This document shows positions 41,212 to 49,934 of a stretch of 64,000 nt of DNA, piece by piece. Both the position numbers and the translations under genes were made by a program. The notes below the pieces were generated by a model. That model was not told the origin of the DNA. It worked only from the letters and a program-made list of their open reading frames with translations, and searched no databases. Source of the stretch: Variovorax paradoxus EPS (GTDB lineage Bacteria; Pseudomonadota; Gammaproteobacteria; Burkholderiales; Burkholderiaceae_C); the NCBI RefSeq assembly GCF_000184745.1, contig NC_014931.1, positions 4,898,001-4,962,000 of the forward strand. The letters run 5' to 3'. The first letter of the stretch is position 1. Each line of letters begins with the position of its first letter.

Positions 41212-41883
41212 TCAGACCGGCCCGGTCTGGGCGACCCAGCCCTTGTCGCCGCGCGTGAAGCCCTGGCGCAGTTGCAGCTTGCCGCCGGCTCCGTTGGCGA
41301 TGCGCGCGACCATTGGGAACACGCGCTGCGCGTTCGCGTCCTGCATCCAGGGCGCGGTGTCGATCTGGTAGGTGTAGCTCACCACGGCCATCGGATGCTG
41401 CGCGTTGGAGGCATCGACCTTGACGTCGACGATCTGCTCGCGCTTGAGATGCGCCACGCAGAAATCGTTGGCCGGTTGTTTTTGCTGTCCGGCGCCCTGC
41501 GCTGCGGACGCATGCGGTCTGTAGAACTTGCGGCCCGCGTCGGTCAGCTCGAAGCGCTTGACCGCACCGTCGGGGTTCTCGCTGCTCTTCGGCACGGCGA
41601 CGATGGTGCTGTGCACCAGGCCCAGTTGCTCCATCACCGGGAACTGGATCGCATGGCGGGCACCGGCGCCCGCCTCGGCTTCGGTCAGGTCGATCGGCCA
41701 GTCGGCCATCGCGAGGCAGATGTCGCCGCGCTGGGCCAGGTAGTCGTCCAGCGGCGCCGCGAGGTTCTCGGCAGTGGGTGCATTGGCATCGTGGCTGGTG
41801 CTGCATGCGGCCAGCGCAGCAACCAAGGCGATGCCCGCCAAGGTCTTGACGTAGCGGCTCGGGCGAATGGAACGGAAATTCAT
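41212..41883 (-). CDS. Lipoprotein of unknown function, paralogue A
   Basis: A 223-residue predicted lipoprotein (signal with ALAAC lipobox). It shares with the next gene upstream a pattern: DDYLAQRGDICLA, a DWPI segment, ELTDAGRKFY, a central DFCVAHL and a C-terminal YTYQID...W region. Both end in QGFTRGDKGWVA/HLTQRGWVA-type tails. I recognise no named family. The two appear to be tandem duplicates within the phosphoesterase-peroxidase cluster. Confidence 0.78.
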   Translation of the reverse strand: MNFRSIRPSRYVKTLAGIALVAALAACSTSHDANAPTAENLAAPLDDYLAQRGDICLAMADWPIDLTEAEAGAGARHAIQFPVMEQLGLVHSTIVAVPKSSENPDGAVKRFELTDAGRKFYRPHASAAQGAGQQKQPANDFCVAHLKREQIVDVKVDASNAQHPMAVVSYTYQIDTAPWMQDANAQRVFPMVARIANGAGGKLQLRQGFTRGDKGWVAQTGPV

Positions 41884-41927
41884 GCGAAGTCTTGTTGTGG
41901 TTTGACGGGGGCGTGTCGTGGATTCGG

Positions 41928-42602
41928 TCAATGCGCATCGAGCTCGTCGGCAACCCAGCCGCGCTGCGTCAGATGAACGCCCAGGCGCATCTGCATCGTT
42001 CCCTCGCGCTGGATGGCACGCGCCAGCAGCGGAAAAGCCTGCTGCGCCTCGGGCGTTGCCGCCCAGGGTTCGAGCGCGATGCGGTAGGTGAAGAGCAGCG
42101 AGGTCGCGGTGCGGCCATCGCGCGTTTGCGGCGGGTCCCAGCCGACGAGGCGGTCCAGGCTCAGCGTGGCCGCGCAGAAGTCGGCCGGGTGCGTGATGTT
42201 CTCGGTCGTGGTGCGGATCACCACGGGCACCTGCAGGTAGGACTTGCGGCCCGCATCGGTCAGCGCGTATTCGCGGGCCGGCACGGCCGCAGCCGTGTCC
42301 TTGGGGGTAACGGCAACGACATCCTTGCCTGTCACCAGCCCCAGCTTCTCGAGCACGGGCATCTGCTGTGCATCGGGTTCGCGCGATCCGGCCAGCACCT
42401 TGATCGGCCACTCGTACTTGGCGAGGCACACATGGCCGCGCTGCGCGAGGTAGTCGTTGGTCGTCGAGGTGAAGTTTTCCTGGTTCGGCATGCGTGCCGC
42501 TTCGTTGTCGCAGCCAGCGAGTGAGGCGAGCAAGACCGACATCACCAGCAGGGACACCGCACCGCCGATGCACCGAAGGACGGCGTTTGTATTCCTCTTC
42601 AC
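41928..42602 (-). CDS. Lipoprotein of unknown function, paralogue B
   Basis: A 224-residue lipoprotein (lipobox LAGC) paralogous to the downstream gene: NDYLAQRGHVCLA, YEWPIKVL, ALTDAGRKSYL, DFCAATLSLDRLV and YRIALEPWA match its counterpart segment by segment. The GTG at 42602 overlaps the stop of the diheme peroxidase gene (GTGA) and has an AGGTG site, so I prefer it to the ATG at 42611. Translational coupling to the peroxidase suggests a shared task. Confidence 0.78.
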   Translation of the reverse strand: MKRNTNAVLRCIGGAVSLLVMSVLLASLAGCDNEAARMPNQENFTSTTNDYLAQRGHVCLAKYEWPIKVLAGSREPDAQQMPVLEKLGLVTGKDVVAVTPKDTAAAVPAREYALTDAGRKSYLQVPVVIRTTTENITHPADFCAATLSLDRLVGWDPPQTRDGRTATSLLFTYRIALEPWAATPEAQQAFPLLARAIQREGTMQMRLGVHLTQRGWVADELDAH

Positions 42603-44005
42603 TTCACGCACCTGCCGCTGGCCGATGGCGCGGACGAAGGCTGGTAGCCGTCGCTCAGCGTGCCCAGGAAGCAGACCAGGTCGGCGATCTGCTGCGGCGT
42701 CATGACCGGGGTGGAGCCGGCCGCGCGCGGCTTCGTGCCGCTGGCACGCGTCTTCTCGCCGCCCTCGCCGGTCCCCATCGGCACTTCCTCGTCGACGTTG
42801 CCTTGTTGCACTGGCGGCAGGTCGTTGTACTTGTCGACCGTCGCACCCGGCACGGCGGTGGGCTGCAGCGCCCAGACCGGATTGGCCTGCGGCTTGCCGG
42901 TGCCGTCGCCATGCGATGGATACCAGTACTCGGGATTGGTGTCCCGCGTGTTGTAGAAGTTGACGACCTGCTCCAGCGAATGCAGCACGCCGTTGTGAAA
43001 GAAGGCGCCGCGCGTCGCCGCGTTGCGCAGCACCGGCACCTTGAACATGCCGCAGTACGGATGGGCCTTGCCCGGGGCCGGCATGTAGTCGGTGCGGAAG
43101 GGGCCGCAGAGGCCCATGTCGAAATACGCCGGGTCGTCGTTCGCCGGAATCGGGTCCGGGTTGTTCGGTATCGACCGGTCGTTGCGCGGCGCGCCCAGGG
43201 CTTGATAAGTGAAGTCCGTCATCAGGCCGCTATTGCCGTTGAAGTTGGCGCCCGTGTAGTGGCAGCCCGAGCAGTTGGTGACGCCGGTGCTGTGGAACAG
43301 CACCTCGCCGCGCCGCTCGGCCGGCGTCAGCACGCCGCCGATCTTGTTGAAGACATAGAGGTCGTACTTGCTGCTGTACGGATGAAAGCTCAGGTCTTCG
43401 GTCTCCAGCGCCTGGATCGCGGTGCCCAGGGCGTCGAAGGCGGCATCGGTGTTGTCGAACACGTTGGCGCCGAAGGTTTGCTTGAAGAGGCCTGCATAAG
43501 CGCCGTTCTGCACCGCCTTCACGACCGCCTCCTTGGAGGGGTTGTTCATCTCGAGCGGGTTGAGCAGCGGCATCCCGGCCTGTGTCGCCAGCGTGGCCGC
43601 GCGACCATCCGCCATGAAGCCGCCACCCGGCGAGTTGGAGGTCACGCCGTCGGGGTTCGGCGCGTCTTCGCTGAAGGCCGGCGTCGATTCCTTGTAGCGC
43701 AGCGAAGGCACGGCGCGCGCGCCGGTCTGCTTGAGATCGGAGCCCAGCTGCACCGAGATGCTGTTCGGCGGACCGTAGGCGTATTGCGGGTCGTGGCAGC
43801 TCGCGCACGACATGTTTTTGCCGCTCGATAGGTTCTTGTCGAAGAAGGCCAACTGCCCGACCTGCGCCGGCATGCTCAGCACCTGTTTGCGCGGGGCGGG
43901 GGCTGTCGCCACCGCATTGCCGTTGCCGTTGCACGCCGTCAAAGCCAACAGCGCTACCGAGAGCGCCATGACGAGCGGGACCAACTTGTCCGTTGCCAGA
44001 TTCAT
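42599..44005 (-). CDS. MauG/CcpA-type diheme cytochrome c peroxidase lipoprotein
   Basis: A 468-residue exported protein (lipobox LTAC, Cys25) with two c-heme sites, CASCH (67-71) and CSGCH in the second domain, the arrangement of diheme cytochrome c peroxidases and MauG. Regions such as FHNGVLHSLEQVVNFYN and the ending LVCFLGTLSDGY are typical of that superfamily. Peroxide reduction or oxidative modification of a partner protein is likely. ATG 44005 is used; an in-frame upstream start would run through the 22-bp hairpin. It lies between a secreted phosphoesterase and two lipoproteins. Confidence 0.85.
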   Translation of the reverse strand: MNLATDKLVPLVMALSVALLALTACNGNGNAVATAPAPRKQVLSMPAQVGQLAFFDKNLSSGKNMSCASCHDPQYAYGPPNSISVQLGSDLKQTGARAVPSLRYKESTPAFSEDAPNPDGVTSNSPGGGFMADGRAATLATQAGMPLLNPLEMNNPSKEAVVKAVQNGAYAGLFKQTFGANVFDNTDAAFDALGTAIQALETEDLSFHPYSSKYDLYVFNKIGGVLTPAERRGEVLFHSTGVTNCSGCHYTGANFNGNSGLMTDFTYQALGAPRNDRSIPNNPDPIPANDDPAYFDMGLCGPFRTDYMPAPGKAHPYCGMFKVPVLRNAATRGAFFHNGVLHSLEQVVNFYNTRDTNPEYWYPSHGDGTGKPQANPVWALQPTAVPGATVDKYNDLPPVQQGNVDEEVPMGTGEGGEKTRASGTKPRAAGSTPVMTPQQIADLVCFLGTLSDGYQPSSAPSASGRCVK

Positions 44006-44032
44006 CAAAAGGGAAATCGCTTCAAGCTTGTG

Positions 44033-44087
44033 CCGCGGAGGGTGCGGAGGCGAGACGTCTCGCGCCTCGCCTCCGCACCCTCCGCGG
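44033..44087. other. 22-bp perfect hairpin between phosphoesterase and peroxidase
   Basis: Perfect inverted repeat: left arm 44033-44054 (starts CCGCGGAGGGTGCGGAGG), right arm 44066-44087, loop 11 bp. It lies in the 109-bp gap between the phosphoesterase stop and the peroxidase start, both on the minus strand. Four Ts follow on the plus strand only. It may attenuate or stabilise the minus-strand transcript. Confidence 0.8.
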
Positions 44088-44114
44088 CTTTTCTGTCGTC
44101 GGTCTTCGGTTGAC

Positions 44115-46565
44115 TTACTTCGTCGCCCAGACGCTGGTCTGGCTCGCATCGGCGCCGACCTGCGGCGTGATCTGGCCTTGCACTTCGTTCGTGTCCGGGT
44201 TCCGCACGCCGACGATGTCGTTCGCGTACAGTTTCTGCTTGTAGTTGGCCGGGATCACGTAGGCGTGGTTGATCGGCCGCACCGAGTCGAAGTGCGTGTC
44301 CGCGCTGTTCTGGTACTCAGGCAGCGCCAGGATGTTGGCCGTGATGAACGCTTCCGAATACTTGGCGCGGTTCAGGTACGTCGCATCGACCGCCGGGTCG
44401 GCGATCTGGAACATGTCCTGCAGCGTGCGCAGGAACGAGAAGTGGCTGTAGGCATCGCTGTCCGCGACCTTCTTCTTCGCCGTGCCCACGTCCTGCTGGT
44501 TCGTGAGGATGCCGAAGATCGAATTGCCGTGGCCGAAATTGCCTCCGGCGTAGTTGGCCGGCGGTGCGGTGGCGACGGCCTTGCCGCTCGCGTCCACGGT
44601 CACCGGCGCGGCGCCGGAATTCGGGCCGCCCGCGTTCCAGCCGCAGCACGAGCCGTTGCTGCCGCCTTCGCCTTCGTCGAACATCACCACGATCGCCACG
44701 CGCTTGTGCGGGTTCTTCCACAGCGCCGAGTTCTGGATCGCCTTGACCGTCATGCCCAGGTAGATGTCGGCACGCTTGATGTTGGGGCCCTGGCCATCGT
44801 TGCCGCCCTGGCAGCTCGCGTCGCTGCCCACGCCGTGCATGTCGTCGCATTGGTCCGGCACGATGAAGTTGATGTTGCCCACATCGCCCGCGGCAAGGTC
44901 CTTGCTGAACTGGTCGTAGACCCAGCCGCCCGGCACCTTGTAGGCCGTGGTCTTGAGCCAGTCGGCTTCCTGGTACTGCGTGCCGAAGATGGTGCGGTTG
45001 GTGGCCGCGAACTCGGGCAGGTTGCGCGCGTCCTGGAAGGCGATCGACGGGCCGTGCTTGACCTTGTAGAGGCCGTTGACCACCGCGAAGTTGGACGTGC
45101 CGACGAGGGCGGGAATGGCCGAGCCGTCGAGGTTGGTCACGCCCTTCAGGCGGCTCGTGTCGTACGTGGCGACCACGTTGGCATCGGCGATGCTGTCGCC
45201 GCGCACATCTTGGCCGGGGTTCATCGATTCGCTGTAGGTGCGGATGGTGCGGCCCGTCCTGGACATCAGCGTGAACAGGTTGTCGCCGGGGACGTTGTGC
45301 ACGGTGCCGTTGGTCGGCGTGTCGCTGCAGGTTGCGCCAGCGGTTCCGCTCCAGCCGGCGCGAGTGCCCGTCGGTGGGAGGTCTTTTTGGACGGGCAGGG
45401 GTTGGCCGTCGGAGGCCGTGCCGCCGGCGAATGCGACATCCGTGATCTTGTAGTCGCCGACAGCGCCGCAGCCGAACCAGTTGTCGTCGTGAATGCCGAA
45501 GTCGTCGCCGCCGCCCAGCGCGGTGTAGTTCGGCTCGGACGGATTGCCGGTCGAGTAGTACGTGCTCAGCTGGTTGTAGTTGTTCAGGATGTGGTTGATG
45601 TTCACGGCCCGCGGGTTGCCGACGATCGCATCGGTCGACTTGTTCTCTTCGATGATCACGAAGATGTTGTCGTAAGCCGGCACGCCTTCCACATCGAAGG
45701 CCGCCTGCTGCGCCTGGGCGAAGGTGATGGCCGCCTGCTTCTGCGTCGGCGCCGAGGGGGTGGCCTTGGTGCCGTCGGAGTTGGTGAGCGTCACGCCCGC
45801 GAGGCCCACGAGGCGGGGGTCGCCGCCCGCGATGGCCAGGTTGTCGGGGAACATGTCCTTGCGGTCGAGCTTGGCGGTCGCATAGGTGTAGCGGTTGGTC
45901 AGCTCGTTGTCTTGATACAGCGCCGCGTACTGGGTGGCGCCGCCCAGGGTGTTCACGTCCGCCAGCGGGTCGCTGAACTTCGCATCGCCGAGGTTGAAGG
46001 CCGGGCCGTTCATGCGTGCGGCGAGGTTGGCCTTTTCGGTCGCGTAGTCGCTGCCGTTGGCTTCCACCAGGCGCTGCGCTTCGCTCGAGAGCGGGCTGAT
46101 GACGATCTTGTCCGTGCCCTGGTCGGCGATCTGGGCGGCCGAGGCGCGCAGGATCAGGTGCTTGACCACGACGGCACCGGTGGCGCTGTTCGTCGTGCCG
46201 GTGCCGATGTCGGCCACCAGCTGCCCGCTGGCGCTGGCGCTGGCGCTGGTCGTGAGCGTGAACTTGCCGCTGGCATCGGTCACGGTCGAGGTTTCGCCGC
46301 TGTCGAGCACGCCGTTCCCGTTGGCATCGACGAAGACCGTGGCCTTCTGGTAGTAGCCCGGCTTCAGCGTCGGGTTGCCGGTGGTGCTGCCCGGCACGTA
46401 GCCGCTGGCGGCGACGACGCCGCTGTAGGTGGTGCTGCTCGTGTTGGCTGGCGGAATGATCGGGAAGAAGCCGCTCCCTCCGTCGCTTCCGCCGCCGCAA
46501 GCGGCGAGCACGCAGGCCGCAACCGTCGTCAATGACGAGAGCAAAACTCTTTTCTGGAAAATCAT
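44115..46565 (-). CDS. Secreted phosphoesterase (acid phosphatase/PLC family) lipoprotein
   Basis: An 816-residue lipoprotein (LAAC lipobox, Cys23). Residues ~40-150 are an added beta-rich region with VDANGNGVLDSGET and VTDASGKFTL, like a carboxypeptidase regulatory or SdrD-B-like repeat. From about 295 it is a PF04185-type phosphoesterase with IFVIIEENKSTDAIVGN (nucleophile area, ENKS at 307-310), HDDNWFGC, VMFDEGEGGS and HFSFLRTLQDMF. Such enzymes are acid phosphatases or phospholipases C. Start at 46565 or the ATG just before it (46568). A Pho-box-like promoter lies upstream. Confidence 0.85.
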   Translation of the reverse strand: MIFQKRVLLSSLTTVAACVLAACGGGSDGGSGFFPIIPPANTSSTTYSGVVAASGYVPGSTTGNPTLKPGYYQKATVFVDANGNGVLDSGETSTVTDASGKFTLTTSASASASGQLVADIGTGTTNSATGAVVVKHLILRASAAQIADQGTDKIVISPLSSEAQRLVEANGSDYATEKANLAARMNGPAFNLGDAKFSDPLADVNTLGGATQYAALYQDNELTNRYTYATAKLDRKDMFPDNLAIAGGDPRLVGLAGVTLTNSDGTKATPSAPTQKQAAITFAQAQQAAFDVEGVPAYDNIFVIIEENKSTDAIVGNPRAVNINHILNNYNQLSTYYSTGNPSEPNYTALGGGDDFGIHDDNWFGCGAVGDYKITDVAFAGGTASDGQPLPVQKDLPPTGTRAGWSGTAGATCSDTPTNGTVHNVPGDNLFTLMSRTGRTIRTYSESMNPGQDVRGDSIADANVVATYDTSRLKGVTNLDGSAIPALVGTSNFAVVNGLYKVKHGPSIAFQDARNLPEFAATNRTIFGTQYQEADWLKTTAYKVPGGWVYDQFSKDLAAGDVGNINFIVPDQCDDMHGVGSDASCQGGNDGQGPNIKRADIYLGMTVKAIQNSALWKNPHKRVAIVVMFDEGEGGSNGSCCGWNAGGPNSGAAPVTVDASGKAVATAPPANYAGGNFGHGNSIFGILTNQQDVGTAKKKVADSDAYSHFSFLRTLQDMFQIADPAVDATYLNRAKYSEAFITANILALPEYQNSADTHFDSVRPINHAYVIPANYKQKLYANDIVGVRNPDTNEVQGQITPQVGADASQTSVWATK

Positions 46566-46662
46566 CATATATAGGGGCTGTTGGTTATCGATGGTTTTGA
46601 CCGGCCTGCATGAGGCATGCGGGCATCGTGCGTTTTGAGTACGAAACGCCACATCGAGGAGC

Positions 46663-46696
46663 AATGTAGAAATAGCGGGTGACATCCATGTGTCAA
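46663..46696 (-). promoter_or_regulatory. Candidate Pho-box promoter of the phosphoesterase
   Basis: On the minus strand: TTGACAC, 4 bp, ATGTCAC (plus-strand 46679-46696), then 10 bp and TACATT (46663-46668). Half-sites match PhoB consensus CTGTCAT/C at 5 and 6 of 7, and the 10-bp gap to a -10 is the classic PhoB layout. TTGACA could alternatively be a sigma70 -35 with TATTTC at 16 bp. Confidence 0.45.
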
Positions 46697-47472
46697 AAGA
46701 GGATTTGACTTTTTGCTAATTCCTGGCTAATTCAATGCATACGTTTGCGTCGCGTCAATTCGCTGCCACAGGTAGCCTGACCATGGGCTGACCTATTGAT
46801 CGGAAAAGAATTGAGGCGCTGCTGCGGCGGGTCGGGCGCGAGGCTTGCGCGTTGGGGATGGCCGCCCTTCTATAGCTGACCGGCAGGCGTGGAGCGCCTT
46901 GCATTCGAATCCTCGGCATCGGGAACAATTCGAATAATCCGACAAATTCGGCTTATGCATTTCCCTCGGAAATTGATGCACGCAATTACTTGGTGCAATT
47001 CATTTACCTCAAGCGGAACGCTCCTCCCAACGACCGTCTGATGTGCGGCGCGGCAGCCAAGGGGGCCCGCCTTCGCTCCATATCATTGAGATCGGCAATT
47101 AATTTTTGCCAATAGCATTGCAATCAGCGGCCGCGCAAATTGCACGCGGGTCCGTGTGACGACCGCGCGCAATTTCGTGCATGTTGGATTTCGCCGATTC
47201 CTGACCCGGCGATGCGATTTCTTACGGCCTTTTTGAACTTTAGGTATCTCAGCAAGCGAAAAAACGATTGGTACTCCCGCGGATGCTTCCCTAGCATCGC
47301 CGTCGCCTACTCGCCGGATAAGCGAGGGGCAACGAACCCCGTGGGGCCGTGAACCCGTCCTTTCGACAGGGCTGGGTTGGCGGTCGCGGGATTTGGGCAA
47401 GCCTTCAACGCCTTCGCCGGCAAGCGGCGGCGAGCGAACGGGCTGCCTTTATATGGAGACAGGAACCCACTG
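46697..47472. other. AT-richer intergenic region upstream of GH43 gene
   Basis: About 780 bases without a convincing gene. It is visibly lower in GC than its neighbours between about 46690 and 47250, with repeated AATT-centred words (for example GCAATT at 46983 and 47090). A few ORFs of 60-105 codons show no domain or ribosome site and I left them out. The part nearest the glycosidase is GC-rich with short dyads. No riboswitch class was recognised. Confidence 0.4.
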
Positions 47473-48897
47473 GTGAAGACTTACTTGAAATCGATCCGTT
47501 CGGCTTTTGCCGCCGTCATGCTGGTCGCCGCATGGGGCGGCGCGCAAGCGCAATCGGCGGGCTACCTGCTGGTTCATTTCACGGGCGAATCCGCCCAAGG
47601 CGAGCAAACCTACATGACCGTCAGCACCGACGGCATGCACTGGACGGACCTGAACAACAGCCAGCCCGTCCTCACCTCGACCGTGGGCGAGAAGGGTGTG
47701 CGCGACCACAGCATCGTGCGCTCGCCCGACGGCTCCAAATACTGGATTCTTGCGACCGACCTGCGCATCGCCAGCGGCAAGGGCTGGGACGCCGCGATGC
47801 ACCGGGGCAGCACCAAGCTGGTCATCTGGGAATCCACGGACCTCCTGCACTGGTCCGAGCCACGCCTGGTGGACATTGCCGGCGCCATTCCGAATGCGGG
47901 TTGCGCATGGGCGCCCGAAGCCATCTGGGACCCGGCGTCGAACGCCTACATCGTGTACTGGACGACCATTTCGCCGCTCAACGGCATCGACAAGCCGCGC
48001 ATCTACTACGCGAAGACGACCGACTTCCGCAGCTTCACCGCGCCGCAGATGTTCATCGACAGGCCCGGAACGCAACAGATCATCGACACGCAGATCCTCG
48101 AAGTCGCGGGCAGCGTGGGCGGCTACAAGTACGTGCGCGCCTCCGGTGACGGCCAGATCACCCTGGAAGGCAGCCAGTCGGTGCTGGGCGCCTGGACGAC
48201 CATCGGCGACCTGTCGCAGGTCGGCCTCACGGGCGGCATGGTGGAAGGCCCCATCCTCTTCAAGTTCAACGGCGAGAACAAGTGGGGCCTGTGGGTCGAC
48301 CAATACGCCACGAACAAGGGTTACCTGCCGCTGACGTCGATCAACATGGGCAGTGCGCAGAACTGGCAGATCGCCTCGTCGGGCTCGTACAACCTGGGAG
48401 CGGACCGCAAGCGGCACGGCGGCATCCTGAACCTCAGCGCCGAGGAGATGAGCCGACTGAATGCGCAGTGGGGCGGCTCCACGCCCATCAACCGCCTGCA
48501 GTCCTCCAACTTCCCGGACCGGTATGTGCGGCACGCCGATTTCACCTCGGTGCGCATCGACCCGAACGTCTCGCCGCTGGACGATTCGAAGTTCCGGGTG
48601 GTGAAGGGCCTGGCGAACAACGCGGACAACGTGTCCTTTGCGTCGGTGAACCAGCCGGGCTATTACCTGCGCCACAAGAACTTCGTGTTCGAACTGGCGC
48701 CCTATGACGGATCGCCGCAGTTCGCCGCCGACGCCACGTTCAAGCAGGTACCGGGCCTGGCGGACGCGGGCGCCAGTTCCTTCCAGTCGTACAGCCAGCC
48801 GGGCTACTACATCCGCCACTACGCCTACCAGCTGCGCCTGGACACGATCGGCAACCCGACGGGTCGCGCCGATGCCACCTTCCGTGTGACCAACTGA
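47473..48897 (+). CDS. Secreted GH43-like glycosidase with AbfB domain
   Basis: A 474-residue secreted glycoside hydrolase. Signal peptide ends near GAQAQS. The catalytic five-bladed propeller (about 30-330) has GH43-type stretches RDHSIVRSPDGSKYWILATD, WAPEAIWDPASNAYIVYW and GGMVEGPILFKFNG (likely acid). The last ~150 residues are an AbfB/CBM42 arabinose-binding domain (SSNFPDRYVRHADFTSVRID and GYYLRHKNF, GYYIRHYAY). Alpha-L-arabinofuranosidase or xylosidase activity on plant hemicellulose is likely. Start is GTG 47473, with AGGAA 8 nt upstream; a longer in-frame ORF from 47377 lacks a signal peptide. Confidence 0.85.
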   Translation: MKTYLKSIRSAFAAVMLVAAWGGAQAQSAGYLLVHFTGESAQGEQTYMTVSTDGMHWTDLNNSQPVLTSTVGEKGVRDHSIVRSPDGSKYWILATDLRIASGKGWDAAMHRGSTKLVIWESTDLLHWSEPRLVDIAGAIPNAGCAWAPEAIWDPASNAYIVYWTTISPLNGIDKPRIYYAKTTDFRSFTAPQMFIDRPGTQQIIDTQILEVAGSVGGYKYVRASGDGQITLEGSQSVLGAWTTIGDLSQVGLTGGMVEGPILFKFNGENKWGLWVDQYATNKGYLPLTSINMGSAQNWQIASSGSYNLGADRKRHGGILNLSAEEMSRLNAQWGGSTPINRLQSSNFPDRYVRHADFTSVRIDPNVSPLDDSKFRVVKGLANNADNVSFASVNQPGYYLRHKNFVFELAPYDGSPQFAADATFKQVPGLADAGASSFQSYSQPGYYIRHYAYQLRLDTIGNPTGRADATFRVTN

Positions 48898-48909
48898 CCC
48901 CGAAATCGC

Positions 48910-49461
48910 ATGCAAGCCCTTGCCGATACGACGGAACCGAGTGCGCCCCGCGTGCTGGACGATCTCCTGCTCCATCGCCTGTGGCGCGCATTGCGCCCGG
49001 GCAGCAAACTGGCAGCGTGCATCGTGGAAGAGCGCCATGGCATCACCCACCGCGAGTGGGGATTGGTCGGCATGCTTGCGCAGATCGGGGAGATCAGGCC
49101 CTCTGAACTCTCCGAGCGAATGAAGCTGGACCGCGTGCGCACCTCGCGCGCCTTGCGCGGCCTCTTCGACAAGGCATTGGTCGAGAGGCGCCAGGACACC
49201 GACGACCGCCGCGAGGTGCACGTGCAGCTGAGCGCCGCCGGCAGGCAGCTTTACGAGGACGTGTTTCCGCGCATCGCCGATCTCAACACCGGCCTGCTCG
49301 ATGGACTCGACGAGAGGCACCACGACGTGCTTCTCGAATGCCTGCGCCGCGTCGAGTTGCGCAGCCTGGAACTGAATGCGCAGGACGCCGTTCCCGAGAA
49401 GGCCGACCGCCGCGCGGGCGGCACGCGCCGTCACTGGCCGAGGAACGCGAACCTCACTTGA
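48910..49461 (+). CDS. MarR-family regulator
   Basis: A 183-residue MarR regulator. The wHTH segment is HREWGLVGMLAQIGEIRPSE, then LSERMKLDRVRTSRALRGLF and DKALVERRQDTDDRREVHV, the beta-wing DxRxxxV being typical. The C-terminal 25 residues are basic and look disordered. It follows the glycosidase by 12 nt on the same strand. A link to control of the glycosidase is possible but unproven. Confidence 0.9.
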   Translation: MQALADTTEPSAPRVLDDLLLHRLWRALRPGSKLAACIVEERHGITHREWGLVGMLAQIGEIRPSELSERMKLDRVRTSRALRGLFDKALVERRQDTDDRREVHVQLSAAGRQLYEDVFPRIADLNTGLLDGLDERHHDVLLECLRRVELRSLELNAQDAVPEKADRRAGGTRRHWPRNANLT

Positions 49462-49589
49462 GAGGGTGCCTGACGGCAGAGGCATCCGGCGATCCGATGG
49501 CGAAACGCGCAATCCGGGCATGTCCGCGGCCCGTTCGATCCAAAGCCGGAATGAAGCCGGACCCTGGCAGTTCAGGGCGACCGAATGTA

Positions 49590-49602
49590 GTAACAAAGTT
49601 AC
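49590..49602. promoter_or_regulatory. Inverted repeat GTAAC-AAA-GTTAC
   Basis: GTAACAAAGTTAC, a perfect 5-bp-arm dyad typical of repressor operators, between the MarR and zinc-ribbon-like genes. A second perfect palindrome, TGCACTGCAGTGCA, lies at 49653-49666. Neither has a known binding protein; the XRE-type product at 49935 or MarR could be considered. Confidence 0.35.
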
Positions 49603-49726
49603 AAATACCGTGAACATGGGAGTGCCGCACTCAGGGGTTCGCTGAAAAATGCTGCACTGCAGTGCATCCGCCGATAAGCCGTCAGAGCTTGGCAAGGGGG
49701 TCCATCACATCCAGACCGCCCTCTTC

Positions 49727-49924
49727 ATGCAAAACCTGTTTTCTGCCTGCCGTTGCGGCATCGACCATCTCAAGCGCATGCGCCGAAGCACGTGGATGCG
49801 ACTCCTGCCGTGGGTGCGCCTTTTTCGCTGCGACAACTGCGGCAAGCACCAGCTCCATTCCGAACGAGAGATCGAGGCGGCCAAGGTCAAAAGAGATACC
49901 CGGACCCGTTTCTTGAAGAGGTAG
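49727..49924 (+). CDS. Small zinc-ribbon-like protein
   Basis: A 65-residue basic protein (MQNLFSACRCGIDHLKRMRR...) with CRC early and a CDNCGKH pair late, which could form a zinc ribbon. The core RSTWMRLLPWVRLFRCDNCG resembles a widespread group of uncharacterised short proteobacterial proteins. An in-frame ATG at 49649 would add 26 residues; I prefer 49727. No signal peptide. Function unknown. Confidence 0.5.
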   Translation: MQNLFSACRCGIDHLKRMRRSTWMRLLPWVRLFRCDNCGKHQLHSEREIEAAKVKRDTRTRFLKR

Positions 49925-49934
49925 TGGCCGTCCA

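Noticed and set aside
46793..46981. 62-codon minus-strand ORF
   Set aside because: No family resemblance or start context; overlaps AT-rich non-coding sequence.
47140..47352. 70-codon ORF in the intergenic region
   Set aside because: No ribosome site, no recognisable domain, and composition unlike the coding neighbours.
47080..47472. Riboswitch upstream of the glycosidase
   Set aside because: GC-rich dyads are present but no conserved core of any class I know (c-di-GMP, ykkC, cobalamin, TPP) could be matched.
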